Shown: positions 46,029-56,165 of the stretch, in pieces
Numbering within the stretch: position 1 is the first letter of the stretch
How the letters are laid out: each line of letters begins with the position of its first letter
NCBI RefSeq assembly: GCF_000283155.1
Contig: NW_004454207.1
Location: 14,587,358-14,651,357, forward strand
Source of the DNA: Ceratotherium simum simum
Lineage: Eukaryota > Chordata > Mammalia > Perissodactyla > Rhinocerotidae
Direction: 5' to 3'
DNA length: 64,000 bases
Notes under the pieces: model-generated
Seen by the model: only the letters and a program-made list of their open reading frames with translations
What the model was told of the DNA's origin: nothing
The model's database searches: none
Translations under genes and position numbers: made by a program

Positions 46029-46289
46029 AGCTTGTCATTCTGAGCATTGACCAAGGAGACAGAATAGCTCAAGAGTGAATCTTGCATTTATAATGACTAG
46101 TCTCTTGAAAAGTATATACATGAACACTTGATTAGTTAAGAGCCACCAATTGACCTTTCTTTGTACTACTTGAACTATAGGAACATTAATTATAAAACTT
46201 CTGGAAAAAATCCATTTTGTGTGTTTCATCTTTTCATCATACCTCAAGGAACTATGCTAATTGAGTGTGATAAAATATCTAGAAAAGTA

Positions 46290-47083
46290 AGCATATAATA
46301 TTAGCAGGAGAATGGAAAACAGACCAATGGAACAAATTTGAGAGGTAAGACAAAGTTGAACATTTGATAAAGTTGCCATTTTAAACCAGCAGGGGAGAAA
46401 CAGAAGTTTGCTTAAAAGGTGAGTCAATTTGATATCCACTTGCAGAAAACAAAAGTAAATTAAATAAAGGTGGATATACACTATACATAAAAATAAAATT
46501 CAGGATGAATTAAAGACTTCATGCAAAGAAAAAATAAAACAAACTATTGAAGTGTTAGAAGAAAAAGACAATGTTTAGGATCTTGAGCTAGGAATGGCTT
46601 CCTTAATAGGAAAGAAAAAATTTGAGAAAAGGAACTCATATAAATTTGACTATACTAAATTTGTTTATTTATGTGGCAAATGACAGCAAAAAGTTATGTC
46701 AAGTGTAAGATTATAGGATAATATTTGCAAAATATATCACAGAGGAGTAGTATCAATAATATGCATATTATTACTATAAATCATAAAAAATAAAACAACC
46801 AAATTGAAAAGTGGGCAAAACTCACAAGAAGCAATTCACAGAAAGCACTTCATAGAATAGGCAGTACAAATGATCTGTAACAGATTAAAATATGCACAAG
46901 CAATAACAGAAATTGAAATTTAAAAAATGATAATATACACCGTTGCTTTTAGACCATCAGAGTAGTAGAAAGTTACAAAATCTGAAAATAGCATTGTTGA
47001 TATGGTTAGAAAGGAATAGGATCTCTCCTACACTACTGTTGACAGTGTAATTGGCACTTTGGTAAAATAATAACCATAAAAAC
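46290..47083 (+). mobile_element. Old L1 ORF2 3' half, first part
   Basis: AATGGAAAACAGACCAATGGAACA, GATTATAGGATAATATTTGC, CCAAATTGAAAAGTGGGCAAAA and CACTACTGTTGACAGTGTAATTGG follow the order of the ORF2 C-terminal region. Frames are broken throughout. Interrupted by the SINE at 47096. Confidence 0.82.
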
Positions 47084-47095
47084 ATATATAGTCCA

Positions 47096-47411
47096 GGGCT
47101 GGCCCCTTGGCTTAGCGGTTAAGTGCACGCACTCCGCTACTGGCTGCCTGGGTTTGGATCCCCAGCCCGCACCAACGCACTGCTTCTCCGGCCATGCTGA
47201 GGCCATGTCCCACTTACAGCAAGTAGAAGGATGTGCAACTATGACATACAACTATCTACTGGGGCTTTGGGGAAGAAAAAGGAGGAGGATTGGCAATAGA
47301 TGTTAGCTCAGAGCCGGTCTTCCTCAGCAAAAAGAGGAGGATTAGCATGGACGTTAGCTCAGGGCTGATTTTCCTCACACACACACACACACACAATATA
47401 TATATATATAT
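47096..47411 (+). mobile_element. ERE-type SINE, long composite form with microsatellite tail
   Basis: Head GGGCTGGCCCCTTGGCTTAGC with A box TGGCTTAGCGG, B box GGTTTGGATCC, the GGATGTGCAACTATGACAT module, then GATGTTAGCTCAGAGC and GTTAGCTCAGGGCTGATTTTC modules. The tail is a (CA)n followed by (TA)n instead of plain A. Target duplication ATATATAGTCCA at 47084-47095 and 47412-47423, exact. Same composite arrangement as the minus-strand copy at 10943. Confidence 0.96.
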
Positions 47412-47418
47412 ATATATA
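47375..47418. repeat. (CA)n(TA)n microsatellite in SINE tail
   Basis: About ten CA units then about eleven TA units, grown from the SINE tail and merging into the ATATATA of the target duplication. Confidence 0.95.
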
Positions 47419-47423
47419 GTCCA

Positions 47424-47730
47424 TGACTTTGAAATTTCATTTCTCATTATTTGTAAGAATAATAAGGACAAACTCAAACATACATGCACAGGAGTTTTAA
47501 TTCACCTTTGTAATAACAAAATGGAAACAATGTAAATCTCCATCAGTAGTGGAAGAACTCAAAATCTTTGGTGTATCCACTCTATGGAATACTATGTAGC
47601 AGTTAAAAAGAATGAGACATAACCTGATAAATTTGTATATATAGCTCCTCAGGACACATTGCTTAGTTCAAAAAAGCATGTTGTATGAACCATGTATGGG
47701 AAACACACAATAAAAAAAACAAATAAAACA
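47424..47730 (+). mobile_element. Old L1 ORF2 3' half, resumed, to its end
   Basis: AATAACAAAATGGAAACAATGTAAAT, CTATGGAATACTATGTAGCAG and AAAAGAATGAGACATAACCTG continue the L1 beyond the SINE. The sequence ends in an A-rich stretch near 47710-47730. Confidence 0.82.
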
Positions 47731-47867
47731 CAACAAACACTAGTATCACTTCAACATATTTTATATGTTTTAATTTCATGTAAGAAGAATGTTTTATTTC
47801 TGTATATTTATAAGAATATGCAAAATAATGACCTATGAAATAATAAAATCACAGCCATCATTGATAT

Positions 47868-50150
47868 TTAATTCTAGTGGGACAGATGGATAATAAACAA
47901 GACAAATAGAAAAACATACAGTATGTTAGATAATGATAAATGTTAAGGAGAAATGATAATGCAGAGGAGAGTGATAGAAATGTGAGGGACAAAAAAAAAA
48001 TTAAATTGGGTTGCCAGAAAAAGTATCACTGAGAAGGTAATATTTGTGCAGAAATTTCTAGAAAATGAGGGAGTGAGCCATAAAGCTATCTAGGAGAAGA
48101 GCATTCTAGGCAGAGGGTGCAAGGCCCTGAGATGGGAGCATACCTGACAAGTTCAAGAAAGAACAAAGAAGCTACTCTGGTTGAGAGTGAAATGAGTGTG
48201 GGGTATATGAGGTCACAGAATAACATAGCAGGGAAGGGGCACACATCGTGTAGGACCTTGATTACCATAGAAAGGACTTTGGCTTTTACTCTGAGGGAGA
48301 TGAGAAACCATTACAGGATGTTGAGCTCAAGAGTGACATCATCTGACCTAATTCTTAACATGATCATCTAGACTGTTCTCTTAAGAATAGATTAAAGGAG
48401 AGAAAGATAAACACTGGAGTGGCGGTTAGATTATTGCAGAATGCTGGCCTACGGATGATCATGGTTAATCATGAGAGTGGACAGAGTGAAACATCTATAA
48501 TTTGAAGGCTGAGTCTACAGGATTTGCTAACAGAGGGGATGTGGGATGTGAAACAAAGTAAAATGTCAAGGATGGCACCAAGATTTTTGACCTGAGCAAA
48601 TAAAAGCATGGAATTACCATTAACTGAAATGAAAAAGACTGGAAAACGAGCAGCTTTGTATAGGAGTTACAAGGTCAATGTTATACATGTTAAGTTTGAA
48701 ATGCCACTTTAAGTATCACATATAAACGTTAAGAATCCAGGGGAGAGATATACATTCAGGAATCATCAGGATAAAAATGACATTTCAAGCTGTGCTCCTG
48801 GATGAGGATTCAGGTTTTGGTGACAAACAGGTGAGTGTAGATAGAACAGAGGTCCAAGGACTGAGTCTGAGGGCAATCCAACATGTAGAGGCCAGGTTGA
48901 TGACCTAGGAAAAGATAACCTAGGAAAAGATGATGAGCTGAGTAGTCAGAAAGGAAGAAGGAAAAAACAGATGTAGGTGATGTCCTGGGAAGTAAGTGGG
49001 GAAAAAAAATCATTTCAGGAATGAGAGTGACTCACTCTGTCAAGAACTACTGATAGAGCAAATAATATGAATGTTAAGAACTTGCCATTGGATTTACCAA
49101 TGGAGGCTTTTGGTGACCTTGATACAAGAAGTTTGCACAGGTTGAAACGTGGGGTGTTTTGGAGAAACTAAAAGAAGAAAAGTTGGAGATAGCAGTGTTA
49201 AAAAGAAAAAAAACCAAGAATTTTGCTACAGTGGGAAGGAAGAAAACGTGGTGGTAACTGAAGATAGACGTGAGGTCAATTTAGGGAGGAATGATAGCCT
49301 GTTTTTATGCAGATGGAATTGATCCAGCAGATGGAAAAGCTTCAGAGAAAAGATTCAGGAGAGAAAGAGGAGTCTTGCTGGGACAAGGTGCTTGATTCAG
49401 TGGATAAGGGATATGGTTCATTAGTGGAGGATTTGGCCTTATCTAGGCATATCAACAGTTCATAGAGATTCTAGAGCATATAGACACAGAAAAAGATAAG
49501 TGGGTAGATATGGTGGTGGAAACTTTTGTTTTCTTCTGATTGTTTTATTTTTTTTTTCAGTAAAATGGAATACAACATCATCAGTTGAGGGTGATAATGG
49601 AAAAGGAGGTGCTGGGAATGTGAAGAGCAAGAAAGAATTATAAACTAGTCCCCTAGGAGAGAATGGACTAGGAAAATATAGTTTGATTGCTGGACAACAT
49701 TAGGATAACATAAAGTAAGTGATGATGAGTTTAAGTGGGCCTAAATACTGTGGTATGTGGTTTGCTCCAGCTATGTTTAACTATGTGGGTGCCATCAAGG
49801 ACTAGGCAGAAAAGTGGTTTTAATCAGTTTAATGTGTCCAAGAAGGTATGTCTTAATGAGAGAAGGGCAAGAGATTTGAGGATCTATGTAAGGAAGGAAT
49901 AACGATGATTGAACATGGAATTTAAGTTGAGTTAAAAAAGAAAGTGTAGACAATAGCGACATGAGAGACAGAAAAAAGATGATAGAATCAGTGGATTGAA
50001 GGTACACTGGTGGTTGAGTTGAGGGAGTAAGTTGGAAGATGGCAGGTGGTAGTTGATGGGCAAGAGGCTTGAACTGGGATTCTGAAGAGGTTATACTTAA
50101 CAAATTCTATGGCCGCTATCTTATGACTAAGGTATGACGGAAGACAAAAT
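47868..50150 (+). mobile_element. Long old interspersed repeat, family not named
   Basis: I recognise the run of motifs from mammalian genomes: TTCTAGTGGGACAGATGGATAATAAAC, GGTTGCCAGAAAAAGTATCACTGAGAAGG, AGAGCATTCTAGGCAGAGGG, AAGGACTTTGGCTTTTACTCTGAGGGAGATG, GTGACATCATCTGACCTAATT, GGATGGCACCAAGATTTTTGACCTGAGCAA, AATTACCATTAACTGAAATG. It spans at least 2 kb with no coding frame. The first bases of the same family seem to be at 20690-20880. I cannot assign the class with confidence, and the right edge is uncertain. Confidence 0.6.
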
Positions 50151-50689
50151 CATTGGACAAAAGAAAAGTAAGAAACGGATAGTTGAATATTTGAACAGGC
50201 ATCAAAATGGATATTGGAATCAGCTATCGGCTATAATTATAACAGGAGTAGCATACCAGAAAATGTCAATGAACCAGGAGCTAACACATTAGTAAAATAA
50301 TAGGTATGAGCTTAAGGAGCTATGGATGTCTGCAGTAAGGAGTAGTGGGTATTATATCCTACTGGCATGAGATTCAAATATTGGGGTACTTTAAGAAAGA
50401 AGGAGAATGTTCCGGAAGCAACAATGAAGAGGAACCCCACTTGTAGATAAGAGGAGTATAGGAATATAGGAAGAAAACAGCCACTGCTTATAAGGGTGTC
50501 AGGGGAAGCAGTATTTTGGGGAAGAATTCCATGTTTGAGTTTGAGCAAGAAGAAGGAAATTTTTTGAGCAAACTTTGAGAATATAGGAACTTTTGCTGAT
50601 AACTGACCTTGAGGTGCACTGGATAAGATGAAATAATTTCAGTAGGTAAGAAAAAGCATATGTTTTGCTACCAACCCCCCCAAATTAAT
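50151..50689. other. Purine-rich sequence, may extend the repeat on its left
   Basis: Similar texture to 47868-50150 but no clear landmarks. No gene recognised. Confidence 0.35.
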
Positions 50690-51165
50690 TCTCTACTCTT
50701 CTTTTCTCTGCTGTATACCCCAGGAATCTGACTCCTATGGACCACATCACCTGGCTTCCTTATTGGTCAACATTTGTCTGACTTTGGACAAGAGGCAGCT
50801 CTGTTAGGAGACTGGATGGTGGGAGGAAATAGGACAGGGATATCCATTTTTTTCTTCCTCACTTTCTCCTTGCTTCAAGCCATTGTTCTCACAATGTCTG
50901 CTCCTCTTCATCACTATAGCTCCCGATTATCCTCCTTCACTGCTCCAGCTTTCACTAAGCTCCTTAAACACTCTTTCTCCCATTGTCCTTATGATAATGA
51001 TTTCTTCTTGTTGTTTGTCTCCGGGTACATCAAATTCCTGTCAGTTGCCTTAACTCTAACTCAGACCTCTGTAAGTTGCCCCTTCATCAAATCTCTTTAG
51101 TTGAACCATCTGAGTGGCATTTTGTTTTGTGGTGAGATCCTGACTAATTCAGGAAGTGATATAGG
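50690..51165 (+). mobile_element. Probable old LTR-like repeat
   Basis: CTGACTCCTATGGACCACATCACCTGGCTTCC, GGAGACTGGATGGTGGGAGGA, TCTCTTTAGTTGAACCATCTGAGTGGCATTTTG and GAGATCCTGACTAATTCAG recall a common mammalian LTR-type repeat with a CTGGGACCCTGACTAATAC-like end. The family name is not assigned. The open frame at 50774-51100 is a translation of it. Confidence 0.45.
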
Positions 51166-53779
51166 GTCAGAACAGAGCTGTGTATAGATTCCAATTACCA
51201 GGTGACCAGAGATTCCTATGGTGCCTTCCAAGAAAGAGATAAAGGGCATGGAGAGGTCATTGTTGACTTTCCCAAGGCAGAAAAATCTCTGATTTGTTAA
51301 GGGGAATAAGAAGTGGGGGATTCTTGCCAGGAGCATGCAGAATTTTAGGTCTCTAATTGACTCCTGCAGATGGAGACATAAAATCTTGTAGGGGATGATC
51401 TTAATACAACTATGTGGGTTCTTTATTGACTTGCTGATTGACATTCAGAAGATGAAAAATTTAAATAGTAGACAGGCTAGGAGTGGAAAAATAGAATGCA
51501 TGAAAACAGAAGGCAAATATTAAGCCATTGAATGAGTGGACTTGAAGGGGCTTAATGTGTATTATACACGTATGAATGGGGACAAATGTTTTTGAGTCTG
51601 GAGATAAATATAGAGCTTCATTGGAGAAAAGGTGTAGTTATGTAACATATTGTGGTGCAATAGCACTTTCTAAATAGCTTTTCTAAGTATTATGAAATGT
51701 GAAGTCCTAATCTGAACCTCTATTTTCAAGCAATATTTGAAATAGTAAACTTCTGAATGCAAAGATACTCAAAGATTAATTTAAACCCTGCCTAGTGGTA
51801 TTTGAGTTAGAGATCAAGGAGCATAGAAATAAAAGTTACAAATGCAAACTAGAGAAGATGAAGGTAGGATCCTGACTCTAGCCTGCCTACCTGTTTCAAC
51901 TCACGGGCTAGGGGTAATATATTCTTTGGGACCCGTTCTGAGTCTGGAAAGGAATTCTACTATAATAAGACTAATTTCCACTTGAAACTTATGAAAATTA
52001 ATCTTTTTCTTTAATAATTACAAATTCAAATGTATTTCTGGCAGTTTGTGTGTAAAGATTGTTACTGAGGTCTAATTTCTAGATTCTGCCCATTCAGCCA
52101 GAGTTTCCATTTTTACCTTTGCTACAAGACAATGTGCCTGAGTTCCAGCTCATTGGTCTTTATTCTCTTACCCTAATGGCTTTAGGTTCTGCTACTCCAT
52201 CTCTTAGATCCTGGATTTAATGACCCTAGACTGTTTCTTCATGACTCTAGTAACATTTTTTATTTGTCCTGTGATCCTCTTAGTATACAGTACGTCTCAG
52301 AAACACTACATCTGTCTCCTCTTTTCTCTTTCCACATATTTAACCCAACTCATAGCCTAGCTCTCCTGGTGAGTGGTGAGCTCTGCTATCTTACTAGTCA
52401 AGTCTCCAAATAATATGAAGCAATAAAATTTTCTATGGTTTTCATAGATATATTGATATCTCCCAACTGGGCACATACAGAATTTAGTTTTCCTAAATAA
52501 GGTTATTTAGTCTAATAAATTTAAATTGATTATGGATATATCAACCACCATAAAGAACAAAGGAGAGTTCCATATGGATAATTGCTGGAGTGGAATTAGC
52601 TATAGGAACAATGCACCTGATATTGACATTGATTATTTGTATAATTGAATAAAATCTTATTCCATCCTTCCTTTATGCTTCTAGGAATACAATATATATG
52701 TTTCAGAGCAGAAGTATAGGCCAGAGGTTCATTTCTAAAGGTATTTCACATCGTGTTTCAAGTTATGCCTAGTAGAGTCTCATATAATTTTGATTGGAGA
52801 TCATATTGAGTTCCCTTGAAGTGGGTAAACAGTGAGTACAAGGGGAAAATGCAATGCTATGTAAAGAATAGGTAAAGTTGATATAAGACAAATCAAAACT
52901 TTTGGAGGAGAAAATCACTCTCCCTAAATTGAATGTGGAAAAAATAACTCCTGAATTGTATTTCCACCATACATATCAATCTGAATTGAAGTGAACCTAT
53001 TTCTACCCTGTGACTTTGATTTGTTTTCCCTTTCACTCATCTTTTCCTACCTCTTTTCAAACGTCCCCCACATATCTGAGGATTTTTGCAGAACTAATCA
53101 AAAACAATAATTCTGGAAAATAAATTCAATTCCTCTCTACAAAGAAGAAGAGGTATATACATAAATGCCCACATGCATATCTACCCATAAATTTTCTTCA
53201 GCAGCCTTTCTCAGAAGGCAAACATTTATCAGTAAGCATATCCATTGTTATTGACTAGCCTAGATCTACTGCTGACTCTAAGATATTCCCCTTCACCATG
53301 TTCACTGTGCATAAATAGCTGCCCGTATTCAGAACAGCACTCTGACTTCTTTAGTCTTCATCAATCCATTGGTTTAATTCTTTCCTGGGGCATTCATAAT
53401 TTCTAATTACTATGGGATCCATAAGATTGCCCCCAACTCCATTGTATTTCAATACCTATCCATTCTTGTTTGATTAAGATAATATCACGTGTTCCATCCC
53501 TGGTAGGATGGCTATCTCACTCAAAGCCCATAGACAGAGAGTGGAAGAGCATGTTGCTTCACAGAGTATAGGTGAAAAACATGTTTAGTGGTAGAAATGT
53601 CAGATGAACACTCCTCTTTCTGACCTTGTACCAGATAAATTGCAGATGAGTTAAAAAATAAAATGTTCTGGAAAATTTCAGGCAGGATTTACCTGTAGAG
53701 AATAGAAGCCATTCAAGATAAAGTGAGAAAGGAATTTTTTATAGGAAATCCCTTGGGAATTTTTAGAAACAAAACATAA
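51166..53779. other. Mostly unique sequence, no gene recognised
   Basis: About 2.6 kb with no recognised repeat or coding signal. The 115-codon minus-strand open stretch at 51097-51444 has no recognisable domain and is near chance length. Confidence 0.45.
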
Positions 53780-54180
53780 TCCGAGTATGGTAGATTGGAT
53801 TACTGTTGCCAACCCTTTGCTCCCTCCATGTTACAGGGTTGTACATCCAAGCTCTCTGTCATGTGACATTGAAGTGTCTCCCAATAGAACAGAGTATGTG
53901 TCCCCACCTTAACCACTTTGACCAAGTGAATGTGACACTATGCTAGTTCTGAGTAGATGCTTTAAGAATCTTGCATTTCCACTCACTCTCTTGTGCTCCT
54001 GTTGTCCATCATGAGAAGAACATGCCCTAGGGAGCTGCTGCTACTTCAGCCTACATCTCAGGATGATAGATCTATGAAGCATAATTGAACCTGATCTGCA
54101 GCCTGAAATAGAACTGCCACAGCCAACTCACAAACCCATGAGAAAGAAAGACCTGTTGCAAACAAATGAAATTTTGAGCA
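53780..54180 (+). mobile_element. Probable old interspersed repeat
   Basis: ATTACTGTTGCCAACCCTTTGCTCCCTCC, GTCATGTGACATTGAAGTGTC, CATGAGAAGAACATGCCCTAGG and GATCTGCAGCCTGAAATAGAACTGCC recall a mammalian LTR/MaLR-like repeat, but I cannot name it. Confidence 0.4.
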
Positions 54181-54194
54181 AAAGTTGACTAATA

Positions 54195-54470
54195 GAGCCA
54201 GCCCTGATGGCCTAGTGATTCAAGTTCAGTGTGCTCCATTTCTGTGGCCCCAGGTTCAGTTCCCGGGCGCAGAACCACACCACTCATCTGTCAGTTGCCA
54301 TGCTGTGTCAGCAGCTCACATAGAAGAACTAGAAGGATTTACAACTAAAATATACATCTATGTACTGGGGCTAGGGGAGGAAGAAAAAAAAGAGAGAGAG
54401 AGGAAGATTGGCAACAGATGTTAGCTCAGGGCCAATCTTTCTCAGCAAAAACAAAAGAAAAAGAAAAAGG
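54195..54470 (+). mobile_element. ERE-type SINE, older composite form
   Basis: Head GAGCCAGCCCTGATGGCCTAG, B box region AGGTTCAGTTCCCGGG, middle AGAAGAACTAGAAGGATTTACAACTA and TGTACTGGGGCTAGGGGAGGAA, then GAAGATTGGCAACAGATGTTAGCTCAGGG and an A/G-rich tail. Target duplication AAAGTTGACTAATA (54181-54194) and AAAGTTAACTAATA (54471-54484), 13 of 14. The open stretch at 54185-54424 is a translation of it. Confidence 0.93.
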
Positions 54471-54484
54471 AAAGTTAACTAATA

Positions 54485-55089
54485 AATTGTAGTTTTGAGA
54501 ATGGATCCAAAAGTCACACCACAGAACTGAGTCACCAAGGGAAAACTCCCAGAATCTACCACATAACATTTTCCCTACACTCTACCAACCAGAAGTTATT
54601 TACATGTCCATGATCAGCTGCAAGGGACATGTTTTCTTTGTTCTAGGAGGTCATTTGCACTGTTAATTTCGTAGTGCTGTAAAAGAAAGGAATGATCCTA
54701 AACATCAATTAATTATAATTCGATATGAGTTTATTTTAAAAATCAGTTAAGAAAAGACAAATGTATTATTTTTTAAAAAGGCAAAGCATGCAAAAGAGAA
54801 ATTGAACTATAGTCAATAAATTTTAATAGTGATAAAAGAAATATAAATAACAGGATATAATTTGTTTGCAAATACTGGGGAAATATATATCTATACCTAG
54901 ATCTATATATAATTATATCACCCCAGAATTGGGGATAATGAAATTATGAACAATCATCTGTATAAATATAGATCGCCTTAAAAATGATGAAAAGGACATT
55001 TGTAAAGAAATCTTCAAAATAAAACATTGGCAGTGGAACGGAATTTAGTTGGAAAAAAAACATTCTTAGTGCAGTTTTGCAATATATAT
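54485..55089. other. AT-rich sequence, nothing recognised
   Basis: No repeat or gene recognised. Confidence 0.45.
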
Positions 55090-55103
55090 CACAAGTTTTA
55101 AAA

Positions 55104-55313
55104 GTCATTTTTTTTTTTAATTTTAATTTTTTTTTTTCCCCCAAAGCCCCAGTAGATAGTTGTATGTCATAGTTGCACATTCTTCTGGTTGCTGTATGTG
55201 GGACGTGGCCTCAGCATGGCCGGAGAAGCGGTGTGTCCTGCGCACCGGGGATCCGAACCCGGGCCGCCAGCAGCGGAGCGCGCGCACTTAACCACTAAGC
55301 CACGGGGCCGGCC
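55104..55313 (-). mobile_element. Young ERE-type SINE, short form
   Basis: Minus-strand copy keeping many CpGs: GGGCCGGCCCCGTGGCTTAG head, GGTTCGGATCCCC-like B box, GGATGTGCAACTATGACAT and CTACTGGGGCTTTGGGG, then an A-rich tail (T-rich at 55108-55138). Target duplication CACAAGTTTTAAAA at 55090-55103 and 55314-55327, exact. Intact CpGs and duplications suggest recent insertion. Confidence 0.95.
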
Positions 55314-55565
55314 CACAAGTTTTAAAACTATTCAGAGCCTTAACCTAGTAGTTACATTTCTAGAAATTTGTTTTAAAGAAATTACCACAATTTTGAATAT
55401 GAGTCCTTATAAAAGAATGCTCAGTACAAGGTAAATTACAATATTGAATATTTTGAAACACCACTGAATATCCAACCAGACAGAACTGGTAGAATAAATT
55501 ATTCTTCATCCATTCAATTGAATATTATTAGAAGGCTACAAAATAAAGTAATAAAAAATGCATGT

Positions 55566-55734
55566 TTCATAAGCCAGAATATCAGTATTCGAATCAGTGC
55601 TCTACTACATATTATTAGTATGGCCAAGAGCAAGTTACTTATTCTTTTAAAGATTTAGTTTTCTTATCTCTAAAATGAAGGAAATATTACCCACCTCAAA
55701 TTGTTACTATGCAGATTATTGAAATGCGCCTGTA
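55566..55734 (+). mobile_element. MIR SINE, first part (split)
   Basis: Sense MIR: CGAATCAGTGCTCTACTACATATTATTAG, GCCAAGAGCAAGTTACTTATTC, TAGTTTTCTTATCTCTAAAATGA and TTACCCACCTCAAATTGTTACTATG, the eroded forms of the MIR tRNA-derived and core regions. Split by the SINE at 55735. Confidence 0.85.
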
Positions 55735-56098
55735 GGGCTGGCCCCGTGGCTTAGCGGTTAAGCACGCGCGCTCCGCTACTGGCGGTCCGGGTTTGGATCC
55801 CGGGCGCGCACCGACGCACCGCTTCTCCGGCCATGCTGAGGCCATGTCCCACATACAGCAACTAGAAGGATGTGCAACTATGACATANNNNNNNNNNNNN
55901 NNNNNNNNNNNNNNNNNNNNNNNNNNNNNNNNNNNNNNNNNNNNNNNNNNNNNNNNNNNNNNNNNNNNNNNNNNNNNNNNNNNNNNNCATGTCCCACATA
56001 CAGCAACTAGAAGGATGTGCAACTATGACATACAACTATCTACTGGGGCTTTGGGGAAAAAAATAAATAAATAAAATTATAAAATAAAAAAAAAAAAA
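55735..56098 (+). mobile_element. Young ERE-type SINE, short form, containing an assembly gap
   Basis: Head GGGCTGGCCCCGTGGCTTAG, A box TGGCTTAGCGG, B box GGTTTGGATCCCGG, CCGCTTCTCCGGCCATGCTG, the GGATGTGCAACTATGACAT module and an A-rich tail. Exact target duplication GAAATGCGCCTGTA at 55721-55734 and 56099-56112. CpGs are mostly intact. A run of 100 Ns at 55888-55987 lies in the body, flanked by an exact 45-bp repeat. Without Ns and repeat the element would be a normal single SINE. Confidence 0.96.
55888..55987. other. Assembly gap of exactly 100 N
   Basis: A round-number placeholder gap inside a SINE. The 45 bases before it (55843-55887) equal the 45 bases after it (55988-56032), so the contigs probably overlap and the true gap may not exist. 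Translations crossing it are meaningless. Confidence 0.98.
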
Positions 56099-56112
56099 GA
56101 AATGCGCCTGTA

Positions 56113-56165
56113 AATTACTTAGTTTAGAACCTGGCACTTAGTATATTGTGGCTATTATTATCACT
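56113..56165 (+). mobile_element. MIR SINE, second part
   Basis: TTAGTTTAGAACCTGGCACTTAGTATATTGTGGCTATTATTAT, the MIR 3' end (GCACAGTGCCTGGCACATAGTA...), continuing from 55734 across the young SINE. Confidence 0.8.

Noticed and set aside
51097..51444. A 115-codon minus-strand open frame
   Set aside because: No recognisable domain, partly overlaps a probable old LTR-like repeat, and its length is near chance expectation.
55748..55805. A tRNA-like promoter with A and B boxes, as a tRNA gene
   Set aside because: It is the head of a SINE with flanking target duplications and does not continue into a full cloverleaf; the other ERE copies behave the same way.
55696..56074. Open frames spanning the N run
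   Set aside because: They read through 100 unknown bases inside a SINE.
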